Source: Eubacteriaceae bacterium
GTDB taxonomy: Bacteria; Bacillota; Clostridia; Lachnospirales; Lachnospiraceae
Direction of reading: 5' to 3'
Assembly (NCBI GenBank): GCA_902362875.1
Contig: CABIYF010000011.1
Location: forward strand, 6,745 to 70,744
Length of the DNA: 64,000 nucleotides
Every line of letters begins with the position of its first letter. Position 1 is the first letter of the stretch. The translations under genes were made by a program, and so were the position numbers. Of the stretch, positions 10,627 to 19,125 are shown one piece after another. The notes under the pieces are model-generated. The model made no database searches and was not told the DNA's origin. It saw only the letters and a program-made list of their open reading frames with translations.

Positions 10627-11796
10627 ATGCCTCTTACATTAAATGAATTATATATACAAACCAAACATCAATACCATCTTTCCATGATCGCAGGTGAAAC
10701 TGGGATCGATCATATCATGAACTGGGTTTATGTCTCTGAAGACAGTTCTACCCACGACTTTCTAAAGGGTGGAGAACTGATCATCACGACAGGGATCAAC
10801 TGTCAGGATGAGGCTTCTCTTTATGATTTTATTGAAACGATGATCAAAAGCCATACTTGCGGGATGATCTTAAATACAGGAAAATATATTCTTTCCGAAG
10901 ATATCACTGATTCTATTAAAGCATTGTGCGACAAACACAACTATCCATTGATCGAGATGCCTTGGAAAGTTCATATTTATGATATTACGAGAGATTATTA
11001 TAATAAGATCTTTATGGATACACAGAAAGATACTTCTATCACGGATGCATTTTTATCTTTTATTGAAGAAGATTCCCTGCACCATTATGATGCTTTGCGA
11101 ATTCTTGAAGACAATCATTTTGAGAAAGAAGATTGTTATGAGATTGCTTTAATGAAATGTAATAAGAAAGCGATCTCTGATGATCTTAAATTACGTCTGC
11201 TGTTTTTGATGGAAAGTTATATCAAACTAAACGATCTGGATATTCATATTGCTTTTTATAAAAATCATTTTTTGTTTGTTTTTCATGACATGGAAGAAGA
11301 ATTGATTTATAACGAAATGTCTTCTTTGATCTCTACACTGAAAAGTTCATTTAAAAAAATGCAGATTTATGCAGGAATTGGAAGTTCTGTCCACACGCTT
11401 CGTGAGATTCATGTAAGTTATCAACGTTCTCTGGCTGCTCTTGTTTATGCTGTGAATAAAGGACAGGAAATTGCCCGGTTTGAGGAGATGGGATTCTTTC
11501 GGATTCTTCATTCTGTGAATGATAAAAATCTTTTGATGGCTTATCATGATGAGTATTTGAAGAATATTGAAGAGTATGATGAGATTCATGATACAAATTA
11601 TCTGGAGACGTTGCATCAGTATCTGCTTTGTAATGGGAGTATCCAGCATGTGGCTTCGAATATGTTTTGTCATCGAAATACGATTACTTATCGGATGCGG
11701 GTGATCGAGGATCATTGGAATTTGAAGTTGGACGATACGGTGGAGAGATTTCATTTGATGACGGCGTTTTTTATCCGGGATTATTTGAATTTGTAG
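10627..11796 (+). CDS. PucR/CdaR-like transcriptional regulator
   Basis: This 389-residue cytoplasmic regulator has an N-terminal PucR domain (about 1-125, with DFLKGGELIITTGI and the PLIEMPW stretch), a poorly conserved middle domain and a C-terminal PucR-type helix-turn-helix (about 330-389, with HRNTITYRMRVIE). Family members respond to metabolites such as purines, GABA or amino acids. The start at 10627 follows AAGGAGG; the open frame starts earlier but without a ribosome site. It is divergent from the class III aminotransferase, which it probably activates. The effector is unknown. Confidence 0.85.
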   Translation: MPLTLNELYIQTKHQYHLSMIAGETGIDHIMNWVYVSEDSSTHDFLKGGELIITTGINCQDEASLYDFIETMIKSHTCGMILNTGKYILSEDITDSIKALCDKHNYPLIEMPWKVHIYDITRDYYNKIFMDTQKDTSITDAFLSFIEEDSLHHYDALRILEDNHFEKEDCYEIALMKCNKKAISDDLKLRLLFLMESYIKLNDLDIHIAFYKNHFLFVFHDMEEELIYNEMSSLISTLKSSFKKMQIYAGIGSSVHTLREIHVSYQRSLAALVYAVNKGQEIARFEEMGFFRILHSVNDKNLLMAYHDEYLKNIEEYDEIHDTNYLETLHQYLLCNGSIQHVASNMFCHRNTITYRMRVIEDHWNLKLDDTVERFHLMTAFFIRDYLNL

Positions 11797-11983
11797 TTTG
11801 ATGACGGAAATTGTTGGTGAAAATAATTTCCGTGATTCAAACCACTACACAATGTGTATGTTAAACGAAACCTTAAAAGGAGAGAATTTTCAGTTATCAA
11901 TCATCTAAAAGATGTAAACCAACATAGTAAAACATCCACTCTTCTGTCTTGAAAATCTTAATTGTATACGGGAATGTCTTCAG

Positions 11984-12183
11984 GTATTCATAAAAACATA
12001 AAGAAAGATAGGTGTACGAAATGATAGAATTTCATAGGATTTTTTGCAAAATCGCAGCCAACACGGGCACTGTTTGAACGCAGTGAGTTGTGCAGGAGTG
12101 TTGGCGGATCAGCGTTTTGCAAAAAATCCGTCAATGAAATTCGTTTTTCGTACACCTATCTTTCTTTATGTTTTTATGAATAC
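11984..12183. repeat. Structured hairpin element, copy A (covarying stems)
   Basis: A 200-base imperfect inverted repeat. Outer arms 11984-12021 and 12146-12183 are perfectly complementary over 38 bases; inner arms pair again through GGATTTTTTGCAAAA. The core reads CGCA, stem 1 (GCCAACAC 12057-12064 with 12098-12105), GG, stem 2 (GCAC 12067-12070 with GTGC 12090-12093), TGTTTGA, a small loop, GAGTT, then AGGA and GGATCAGCG. Copy B at 18001-18183 keeps the same unpaired motifs with different stem sequences. The right arm encodes the last 17 or so codons of the ABC permease gene. The rest of this gene-free stretch (11797-11983) shows only a weak hairpin at 11804-11833. Confidence 0.8.
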
Positions 12184-13333
12184 TCGATACATTTCTGTCA
12201 TACAACTTAAAATTTCTTGCCAATTTAACACACAAAATCATCCATACCCCCGTCACTCCTATAATCCAGAATTCATTTCCTGCAAATGACAATGTAATGT
12301 CATTTTCCATAAACCAGGCTCCGCTTGTAATATAGAGATTTGTTGGGTTTAGCAGGCGTAATATAACATTCATAAATGTTACATTCGAATAGTAAGCACC
12401 TAGGAACAATGCCATGTTTAAGAGAATTAATATAGCAAATGAAAAATAACTGTTCCCTAGCAAGAATTGGATTGCGATCGTTGCCAGTGCAATCAACAGG
12501 ATGATTCCAAGATATACGGTAAGTGTTAGGATCAAGTATTGTATCTGCGTCATTTTAAAGAATGTAACAAATGGATAAAACCATCCCGAATATCTTTTTT
12601 CTGCAACTAGTGTGGAGGCGACCGAGACATTCCATAGTCCTTTGAATGATACGCAGTAAAAAAAATAAATCCATGTAACACTGCATAGTATCGCTGAAAA
12701 TAAAATTCCACTTAACGTCCCTGCAAAAGCTTTATAATCCATGATTCTCTTCCCAGTTCTGGTTGCATCTACAAGATCATTTGTCTTTTGCAGTCTCTCA
12801 TAATCCATGATAAACAAAATACTGAGTGCCATCAAAAGACTCATTTCCACGATTAATTTTTTCCCTAACTTTGAATATAATAACGAATGAATCTCATAAT
12901 ACTGTCCTGGATAAAAAGCATCGTTATATTCTTTATCAGATTTGATCTCCTCCACTCTTTTTTGCAGATGCTCATAGTTATCTTTTACGAATTTCTTCAT
13001 AAATCCCTTGGGGTGATACTGAAGCATTTCTTCTTTTTGTTTTAGGATCTTCGTCATATCAAGTTTGTCATACAAGTCGATATTTTCTTTGTAATATTCT
13101 TGATATGCCTCGGATAACTGCTTTCTTTCATTTCTATTTTTAGCTTGACGTGAGTGGTTTGTATCATCTGTTTTTTTGATAATGTCATGCATGATCACTA
13201 ATTCTTTGGATGTATCCTTATTTCCCGCCTCATTGTAAATAATTAAACAATTCACAAGACAAAATATCACTGCCAATAACCAAAGCATTGGATTTTTTAC
13301 GATCTTTTGAAACTCTAATTTAAAAATTCTCAT
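12131..13333 (-). CDS. ABC-2 type transporter permease (second permease)
   Basis: This 400-residue membrane protein has one N-terminal helix (about 15-38), a long charged extracytoplasmic segment (about 40-160) and then five or so helices, the usual form of an ABC-2 exporter permease. It starts at 13333 after an AAGGTGG site, overlapping the stop of the preceding permease (ATGA), so the two are translationally coupled. Its last residues, about SIHKNIKKDRCTKNEFH, are encoded by the right arm of structured element A, so the C-terminus may have been replaced when that element arose. Substrate is unknown. Confidence 0.85.
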   Translation of the reverse strand: MRIFKLEFQKIVKNPMLWLLAVIFCLVNCLIIYNEAGNKDTSKELVIMHDIIKKTDDTNHSRQAKNRNERKQLSEAYQEYYKENIDLYDKLDMTKILKQKEEMLQYHPKGFMKKFVKDNYEHLQKRVEEIKSDKEYNDAFYPGQYYEIHSLLYSKLGKKLIVEMSLLMALSILFIMDYERLQKTNDLVDATRTGKRIMDYKAFAGTLSGILFSAILCSVTWIYFFYCVSFKGLWNVSVASTLVAEKRYSGWFYPFVTFFKMTQIQYLILTLTVYLGIILLIALATIAIQFLLGNSYFSFAILILLNMALFLGAYYSNVTFMNVILRLLNPTNLYITSGAWFMENDITLSFAGNEFWIIGVTGVWMILCVKLARNFKLYDRNVSSIHKNIKKDRCTKNEFH

Positions 13334-14535
13334 AAATCCACCTTTTTCCATCGCTTACTTCTGATCTTATAAAACAGAAGCATCACTATGAGCCATGTGG
13401 CGAGCGCATACAATTCCCAGTATGCCAGAACCTGATCATTTGTAATCAGGAAAAGCATATAATAAATTTTCCTCATAAGGAACATCATCGCTCCACAGAC
13501 TGGAATTGAAACCGCAACAGCTCCCATATAATTTCCTATTGTTCTGCCGATAAAATCAATGATCACAATACTTGCGATTGCAAATAATAAGATCAGGGCC
13601 ATATAAAGTAACATATAAGTTCCAAAAGAAAGCTTATCGCACCAGTAAGAATTTGATGCGATTCCCCAACTCTCACATCTCCAAAATACCGATAATCCCT
13701 TCAAATGCCAGATAATCCCATATACAGCCATTTGAAGAATTCCAACAAAGAGTGCAGCAAGTGCACTTGCTATCAATTGAATCTGATAAATCCTTCTTCC
13801 TGTTTTCGTCGTTGCCAGAATCGGAATAACCTGTCTTAAACGTTGTTTTAGCTGGTATGGAATGATCAATGCAAAAAAACAGATCATGATCAAACCACCG
13901 ATCATTACCATATCTTCTTGCAAAATGTAAAACACTCCCTCATGTACTAATGATATGTAATCTCTTTTTACCCTCTTTTCGATTGCCTTTTGATATAACT
14001 TCGTTCCATCAAAAAATCCATCTGCTTTTAATTCTTTATATTTTTTATCCGAAACTCCATATTCAGATCCTTGAAACTCTCTGATATGTTCTAAAGCTTG
14101 TATATCCAAAAAAATTTTTGATGTCTTATCATTATAAAACACATAATTTTCTAATATTTTATCAAGTTCTTTTTCCTGCTTTGATAAAGCTGTTTTCTGA
14201 CCAAGTTCTTCATATTTTTTATTAAAAATTTCATAATCCACAATCCCTCTTTTTGAAAGCTCTTGATCTTGTTTTATGATCTTTGTAAAATCTTTTTCTA
14301 ATTCCTGATGTTTTTCCTGATATTGTTTTTCATCTTTTACTTTCCACTTTGGTCCCCATTCTTTCACTAGTTCTGCCGTAAATGGAATGTCATACTTTGT
14401 ATTTGTTACCTGTCCTCCAGTTGGATATAGATATATTTGTGTAAATGTCATATAGTATAAAATAGAGAACATACATAATAACAGTATGATTCGAATATCC
14501 AATATTTTTTTACATTCATTGATTATGATCCGCAT
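13330..14535 (-). CDS. ABC-2 type transporter permease (first permease)
   Basis: This 401-residue membrane protein has one N-terminal helix (about 15-33), a large charged outer domain of about 170 residues, then about five helices. It is similar in plan to the next permease, and the pair probably forms a heterodimeric exporter channel. It begins one base after the ABC ATPase stop codon and overlaps the next gene. With an ECF sigma factor at the head of the operon, export of a toxic peptide, antibiotic or envelope component is a reasonable guess, but the substrate is not visible. Confidence 0.85.
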   Translation of the reverse strand: MRIIINECKKILDIRIILLLCMFSILYYMTFTQIYLYPTGGQVTNTKYDIPFTAELVKEWGPKWKVKDEKQYQEKHQELEKDFTKIIKQDQELSKRGIVDYEIFNKKYEELGQKTALSKQEKELDKILENYVFYNDKTSKIFLDIQALEHIREFQGSEYGVSDKKYKELKADGFFDGTKLYQKAIEKRVKRDYISLVHEGVFYILQEDMVMIGGLIMICFFALIIPYQLKQRLRQVIPILATTKTGRRIYQIQLIASALAALFVGILQMAVYGIIWHLKGLSVFWRCESWGIASNSYWCDKLSFGTYMLLYMALILLFAIASIVIIDFIGRTIGNYMGAVAVSIPVCGAMMFLMRKIYYMLFLITNDQVLAYWELYALATWLIVMLLFYKIRSKRWKKVDL

Positions 14536-14536
14536 G

Positions 14537-15394
14537 TTATTTTTCCTCCTTGTAAGTGACTAAAAATACATCTTCAAGGTTTGGCATACAAGACCTTGCA
14601 CTATCTTCTTCCTCACTGTAATATCGGACCATCATTTTTTCTGATTCCTGGCGCATGGACAAAATAATTCGTTTTTGTTCGAATTCCTGAATCTCGGATT
14701 CATTGATCAATCGCTCAAAAACCTTTCCATAAAGTTCCTTGCAGATGTTTGGAACTGTATCATTTTTTAATAAATGTTTTTCTTTGATCATAATGACATG
14801 ATTTGCAATGGATTCAATGTCTGACACAATATGTGTTGAAAGGATCACTATTCGATCCTTGGATAATACGGATAATATATTTCGAAATCTTACTCTCTCT
14901 TTTGGATCAAGTCCTGCCGTTGGTTCATCTAATACAAGAATTTTTGGATCATTTAACATTGCCTGTGCGATCCCTACACGCTGAATCATTCCACCAGAGA
15001 ATTTTTTCATTTTCTTATTGGAGACATCGCTTAATCCTACTAACTCCAATAATTCTGGGATTTTTTCTCTTGCAGCTTCTTTGGAAATTCCTTTTAACGC
15101 TGCAAGATAATCAAGATACTGTGTTGGTGTATTATTTTTATAATATCCAAAATGCTGTGGCAAATAACCGATCACATCCCGGTATGTTTCTCCCATTTTA
15201 TAAATATCCATTCCATCGTATAAAATCTCTCCGCTTGTCGGATACAAAAGTGTTGTGATCATTTTGATCAATGTCGTTTTCCCTGCACCATTTGGTGCGA
15301 GCATGGCATATAAACCATTTTCAAGTTCCAGATTAATATCTTCCACTGCTGTGAATTTTCCATAATCTTTTCTAATATGCGAAAGTGTAAGCAT
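14537..15394 (-). CDS. ABC transporter ATP-binding protein
   Basis: This 285-residue ATPase powers the two permeases downstream. It has the Walker A motif APNGAGKTTLIK (with Pro-Asn in place of the more usual Gly-Pro), the Q-loop YLPQHFGYY, the signature FSGGMIQRVGIAQ, Walker B ILVLDEPTAGLD and the switch histidine in STHIVSD. A C-terminal extension of about 70 residues follows, as in BcrA-like exporters. The start at 15394 follows GGAGGAGAAGG and overlaps the end of the upstream membrane protein gene by 23 bases. Confidence 0.92.
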   Translation of the reverse strand: MLTLSHIRKDYGKFTAVEDINLELENGLYAMLAPNGAGKTTLIKMITTLLYPTSGEILYDGMDIYKMGETYRDVIGYLPQHFGYYKNNTPTQYLDYLAALKGISKEAAREKIPELLELVGLSDVSNKKMKKFSGGMIQRVGIAQAMLNDPKILVLDEPTAGLDPKERVRFRNILSVLSKDRIVILSTHIVSDIESIANHVIMIKEKHLLKNDTVPNICKELYGKVFERLINESEIQEFEQKRIILSMRQESEKMMVRYYSEEEDSARSCMPNLEDVFLVTYKEEK

Positions 15395-16139
15395 CCTTCT
15401 CCTCCATTCTTCCAACCAAAGTAAATAAAGCCACAAAACACACGATCATTGTTGCAATCTGAATTCCTAATGGAATATATTCAAAAAGAAATAAAATCTT
15501 TGTTTCCGGTAATCGCATGATCGCTGCAAAAAGTAATACCCATATTGCACCAAGACCCGCAAAGCACTTATAGTTATTCCATCTATGATAAATGTATACA
15601 GCAATGATCGCAAAGACCAACATACTTGAAACTCCGATAACTCCAACCGATAAGACTGCTTTCTCCCTAATACCACTAAAGAATAAAAAGCTGGTATTTA
15701 CCAGAGATAATACAACTGCTGTATAAAATAAGCGAAGACTTACAATATAATTCATTGAATAATACATCGTATTTCTTAATTCATTGATCTGCGTCTGTTC
15801 GTCCATATAGCAAGTAAAGTAAGAAAACAATAGAAAGAAAACGGGCATTCCCAAAAAAGCTGCCCCAAATTGTCTGATTTCCTCCTCAAAGGAAAGTACT
15901 AGTCCAAGACACACGGCAAAATAAATTATAAACGTCGCAAAAAATACAGAAAGATTTTTATAATAAATGACTCTTAACCCAGGTCCCAAATAAATCTTTT
16001 TCATTCTTTTTAGAAATGAAATCTTTTGAGGCATACCTTTTAAAATGATGTCTTCAATTTCATTCTGTATTTCTGACCGTCGTGGGTAATGAACGTCCAT
16101 CTGTTCTACATAAAATTCCTGATTATTTTCTTTTTTCAT
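15372..16139 (-). CDS. Membrane protein next to an ECF sigma factor, possible anti-sigma factor
   Basis: This 255-residue protein has about 60 soluble N-terminal residues followed by six hydrophobic segments. It starts on the stop codon of the sigma factor gene (TAATG overlap), the usual place for an anti-sigma factor, but I see no zinc-binding HxxxCxxC motif. The N-terminal region could hold the sigma factor at the membrane. It could equally be a third membrane component of the exporter, since its own end overlaps the ABC ATPase gene. I do not recognise a named family. Confidence 0.6.
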   Translation of the reverse strand: MKKENNQEFYVEQMDVHYPRRSEIQNEIEDIILKGMPQKISFLKRMKKIYLGPGLRVIYYKNLSVFFATFIIYFAVCLGLVLSFEEEIRQFGAAFLGMPVFFLLFSYFTCYMDEQTQINELRNTMYYSMNYIVSLRLFYTAVVLSLVNTSFLFFSGIREKAVLSVGVIGVSSMLVFAIIAVYIYHRWNNYKCFAGLGAIWVLLFAAIMRLPETKILFLFEYIPLGIQIATMIVCFVALFTLVGRMEEKDAYTFAY

Positions 16140-16714
16140 TACTGATAGTCCACCTCGCTTTTTATTTGTCGTATTATTTTATAAAACCTTGATTTCACTG
16201 TGTTTTCGGAAATATTTAATGTCTGCGATATGTCCTGAAATGTCCTTTCTTCAAAACATTTCATATAAAAAATCTCCTGCCACTCCTGCTTATATAGCGA
16301 AACAATTTCCATAATGTCCTCTATCAGCTCCTTATGGATGATCAACTCGGACAAATCCCTGATCGCTGTTCCTAAATTACTACTGTGAAGTTCCAGATTC
16401 TCATCTGTCATATCAATCTGTTCTTGTTTAAATGACAAACGATGTACCTTGCTTCGATAATGATCACATATCTTATTCGATGCGATTCTATACATCCATG
16501 TCCGAAATGAAGCCTTTTTATGATCAAACATTGTGATTTTTTGCAATATCTGTATAAAAATATCCTGTGTCAGATCTTTTGCAAGTTCTTCATTTCCTGT
16601 TTGCCGATATACATATGCATAGATTTCCTTGTAATAATATGAGATCAGTGCGTTGGCTGCCTCTTTATCTTGTTTTTTCTTTATTCTTTTGATCAACTTT
16701 TGTTCTATTAACAT
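16139..16714 (-). CDS. RNA polymerase ECF sigma factor
   Basis: This 191-residue sigma-70 family protein is of ECF type. Region 2 (about 20-90) holds AKDLTQDIFIQIL and FRTWMYRIASNKICDHYR; region 4 (about 130-185) holds the helix-turn-helix with TFQDISQTLNISENTVKSR. The start is uncertain: ATG at 16714 has GAGTGG 5 bases upstream, while a GTG at 16723 would add three residues. It heads an operon with a membrane protein and an ABC exporter, so it probably activates its own operon on envelope or antibiotic stress; that is inference. Confidence 0.9.
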   Translation of the reverse strand: MLIEQKLIKRIKKKQDKEAANALISYYYKEIYAYVYRQTGNEELAKDLTQDIFIQILQKITMFDHKKASFRTWMYRIASNKICDHYRSKVHRLSFKQEQIDMTDENLELHSSNLGTAIRDLSELIIHKELIEDIMEIVSLYKQEWQEIFYMKCFEERTFQDISQTLNISENTVKSRFYKIIRQIKSEVDYQ

Positions 16715-16802
16715 GCATGCCACTCATTTCTTGGTTTTTTGTACTGTACATTATTATATACGGAATTATTTGTTAAAAAGTTTTAATTCTATGAAATAAA
16801 AT

Positions 16803-16848
16803 AAAATCGCTATGCAACAACCTTTATAGACCATTGCACAGCGATTTT
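16803..16848 (-). terminator. Terminator of the Gfo/Idh/MocA gene
   Basis: AAAATCGCTATGCAA pairs with TTGCACAGCGATTTT over a 16-base loop. The minus strand continues into a T-rich run (ATTTTATTTC). It lies 88 bases after the oxidoreductase stop codon. Confidence 0.75.
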
Positions 16849-16935
16849 GTTCAATCCCGCATTTTTTTATATAGTATTTTTCCCTATTTCCGCATTTTTT
16901 ATTCATCTTGTCATACAAATAATTTTATGATTTTA

Positions 16936-17871
16936 CTATGCCGATATCATCTCACTAACTTCCAGAATCTTCTTCGTATCCTCCAGACAATGTTTCTCAC
17001 TCTGCACCTTCCCATTTTTTACATCCTCTATAAAATCTTCTATCTGCATTGTCATATCATTTCCCTTGAATGGATATTTTTTTGTTTCTGTTGTTCCGTC
17101 CTTCCAAAGAATCGTATAATCAATGATTCTGTTATAATTTGGAATCATGATCTCTCCTTTAGTCCCGACAATTTTCGCATATCTTTCCATCTCACGGTCA
17201 ATGGCTCCTTCGGCTGTTGCGATGCATCCATCCTTAAAATGAATTGCTGATCTGAAATAATAATTGATACCTTCGATATCTTTTCTCTCAGTTTCTATCT
17301 TGTCAATTTCTTCTTCATGGATTCCAAGAATAAACCCAAGCACATAACTTCCAATATCATTCAATGCTCCTCCTTGTTCTTTATCAAACAAAAATGACGT
17401 CTTTGGCAATCCTGATGAGTCTGAACAGAAATTTGCATAAATCGTTTGGATGTTTCCGATTCTCTTCAGATCTTCTTTTAGATGATCATATCCTGTGTTA
17501 AATTTTGTTTTTAATGCCTCGGTACATAATGTATTGGTTTCTTTTACTTTTTCCCTAATCTCGTTTACATCTTTGGATTTTAACACTAACGGCTTCTCAC
17601 TTAATACTGGAATATGGTGTTCCAATGATTTTAAAATCCATTCTTTATGAAATTTATGAGTCAACGCGATATAAACAGCATCTACCTGCGGATCATTTAA
17701 CAGTTCTTCATAGTCTTTATATACTTTGACTTCTGGATGTTCTTTTAAATACGGATCATCCATGGAAACTGACCGTGAGCCAATCGCATAAATCTTTCCT
17801 TCATCTGCTGCCTCGATTGCCTTTACGAACTTTCTGGCAATTCTGCCAAATCCTATAATTCCAAAATTCAT
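16936..17871 (-). CDS. Gfo/Idh/MocA family oxidoreductase
   Basis: This 311-residue protein has an N-terminal Rossmann fold with the NAD(P)-binding GFGRIARKF stretch (about 7-15), the conserved EKPLVL motif (about 94) carrying the catalytic-region lysine, and a C-terminal alpha/beta domain. The family oxidises or reduces sugars, inositols and their derivatives, or dihydrodiols. The gene stands alone with a hairpin terminator downstream and the 34-bp repeat plus structured element B upstream. The substrate cannot be told from the sequence. Confidence 0.85.
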   Translation of the reverse strand: MNFGIIGFGRIARKFVKAIEAADEGKIYAIGSRSVSMDDPYLKEHPEVKVYKDYEELLNDPQVDAVYIALTHKFHKEWILKSLEHHIPVLSEKPLVLKSKDVNEIREKVKETNTLCTEALKTKFNTGYDHLKEDLKRIGNIQTIYANFCSDSSGLPKTSFLFDKEQGGALNDIGSYVLGFILGIHEEEIDKIETERKDIEGINYYFRSAIHFKDGCIATAEGAIDREMERYAKIVGTKGEIMIPNYNRIIDYTILWKDGTTETKKYPFKGNDMTMQIEDFIEDVKNGKVQSEKHCLEDTKKILEVSEMISA

Positions 17872-17953
17872 GATGTTCTTCCTCGTATATTGTGTAGTTT
17901 TATTTATTGTCTAAATTATAGTTCTGTTTGTTTTTTCTTGCAATAATATTTTA

Positions 17954-17987
17954 ATTTGAAAGGTAGTCGTGGGGATTGTATATGAGA
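17954..17987 (+). repeat. 34-bp exact repeat with promoter-like spacing, copy 1
   Basis: This 34-base sequence is identical to 31217-31250. It contains TTGAAA (17956-17961), 17 bases including GTGGGGATTG, then TATATG (17979-17984). If it is a promoter, transcription would begin close to 17991 and run into structured element B at 18001. No protein gene lies downstream on the plus strand. The second copy stands upstream of cwlD. Confidence 0.65.
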
Positions 17988-18000
17988 AAAAATAAATAAC

Positions 18001-18183
18001 GGTCTGGAAAAGCAGCATTAGAATTTTGCCGTGTTTTTGAAAAGTTCGCAGCTCAATTGGGCGATTGTTTGAGCCTCAAAGACTTATGATTTGAATACCT
18101 TTGAAGGCGAGTTATCGCAGGAAATTGAGCGGATAAGCGACTTGTCAAAAACACGTGCAAAATTCTCTAGCTGCTTCGACACC
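18001..18183. repeat. Structured hairpin element, copy B (covarying stems)
   Basis: An imperfect 183-base inverted repeat. Outer arms such as 18021-18040 and 18145-18165 pair with one bulge. The core reads CGCA, stem 1 (GCTCAATT 18051-18058 with AATTGAGC 18123-18130), GG, stem 2 (GCGAT 18061-18065 with ATCGC 18114-18118), TGTTTGA, stem 3 (GCCTCAAAG with CTTTGAAGGC), GAGTT, AGGA, GGATAAGCG. These unpaired motifs match copy A while all stems differ and still pair. It fills most of the gene-free stretch 17872-18209, just after the end of the activase gene on the other strand. Confidence 0.8.
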
Positions 18184-18209
18184 ATTTGCTCCTAAGTTGT
18201 CAATTCTGT

Positions 18210-19124
18210 TTATGACTCAATAATAATATTTTCTAATCCACCTTCGACTGCCCAGCTTTTAAATTCCTGCATCTGTTCTTTGGTGTACAGTTTTGGATTT
18301 TCTTCAAAGCAGTATTCTTTATCTACCAGATGGTATTTGGCTTCTGCCAGTGGATTGTAGTTTAAGATCTCATAAGAAACATACTGATAGATTCCATTTA
18401 AATTTTTTGCGATTCCTTTGATATTGTCTTTGGTTGCGGTCATGCCTGGGATCATCGGTGTTCTTATGATCACTTTGTCTCTGTTTGATGTCTCTAATAA
18501 ATATCTGATATTGTCTTTGATCTTGTGGTTTGAAACTCCTGTGTAATACATGTGGTCTTTCTCTGTTGCCAGTTTAAAGTCTGCAAAGATGCGGTCTAAA
18601 TATGGAAGTATCTCTTTGATTACTTCTAAATCTGCATACAGGGATGTCTCGATCGCGGTGTGGATTCCTTCTTTTTTGCATGCTTTTAGCAGTTCTTTTG
18701 TAAACTTCCACTGTAATAATGGTTCTCCGCCTGAGATTGTAACCCCACCGTTTCCATGGCGGTAAAATGGCTTGTCTTTACGAATTTCTTCCATGACCAT
18801 TTCTACAGTCATCTCTTTAGAATCCATGACGATTGCACCTGTTGGACACCAATCAATAATGGTATTCCAGTCTTCATCTCTGTTTGGATGAATGCGGATC
18901 TGGTCTTCTTCCAGTGTGACTCCTTGTTCTTTTGATTTGGCGATACATGTCTTGCAATGCATGCAGCGGTTCTCAAAATACATCGGTCTTTTGCGGATGG
19001 AAATTCCTTCTGGATTCTGGCACCAGACACATTTTAACGGACATCCTTTTAAAAATACTGTGGTACGAATTCCGTCTCCATCGTGAGTTGAAAATCTGCG
19101 AATATCAAATACTTTTCCTGTCAT
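18210..19124 (-). CDS. Glycyl radical enzyme activating enzyme (radical SAM)
   Basis: This 304-residue radical SAM protein makes the glycyl radical on the enzyme encoded just upstream. The SAM-cluster cysteines are Cys28, Cys32 and Cys35 in KGCPLKCVWCQN. A second ferredoxin-like cluster region carries Cys54, Cys57, Cys60 and Cys93 (in WCPTGA), as in activases of glycyl radical dehydratases and lyases rather than classic PflA. VTISGGEPLLQ is the usual GGE motif. The start at 19124 follows GGAG and sits 1 base after the upstream stop codon; the frame remains open further upstream inside the radical enzyme gene. The pair forms an operon. Confidence 0.93.
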   Translation of the reverse strand: MTGKVFDIRRFSTHDGDGIRTTVFLKGCPLKCVWCQNPEGISIRKRPMYFENRCMHCKTCIAKSKEQGVTLEEDQIRIHPNRDEDWNTIIDWCPTGAIVMDSKEMTVEMVMEEIRKDKPFYRHGNGGVTISGGEPLLQWKFTKELLKACKKEGIHTAIETSLYADLEVIKEILPYLDRIFADFKLATEKDHMYYTGVSNHKIKDNIRYLLETSNRDKVIIRTPMIPGMTATKDNIKGIAKNLNGIYQYVSYEILNYNPLAEAKYHLVDKEYCFEENPKLYTKEQMQEFKSWAVEGGLENIIIES

Positions 19125-19125
19125 C

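Noticed and set aside
12044-12289. Plus-strand open frame inside structured element A
   Set aside because: It spans the hairpin and the antisense of the permease end and has no ribosome site; the structure explains the sequence better than coding does.
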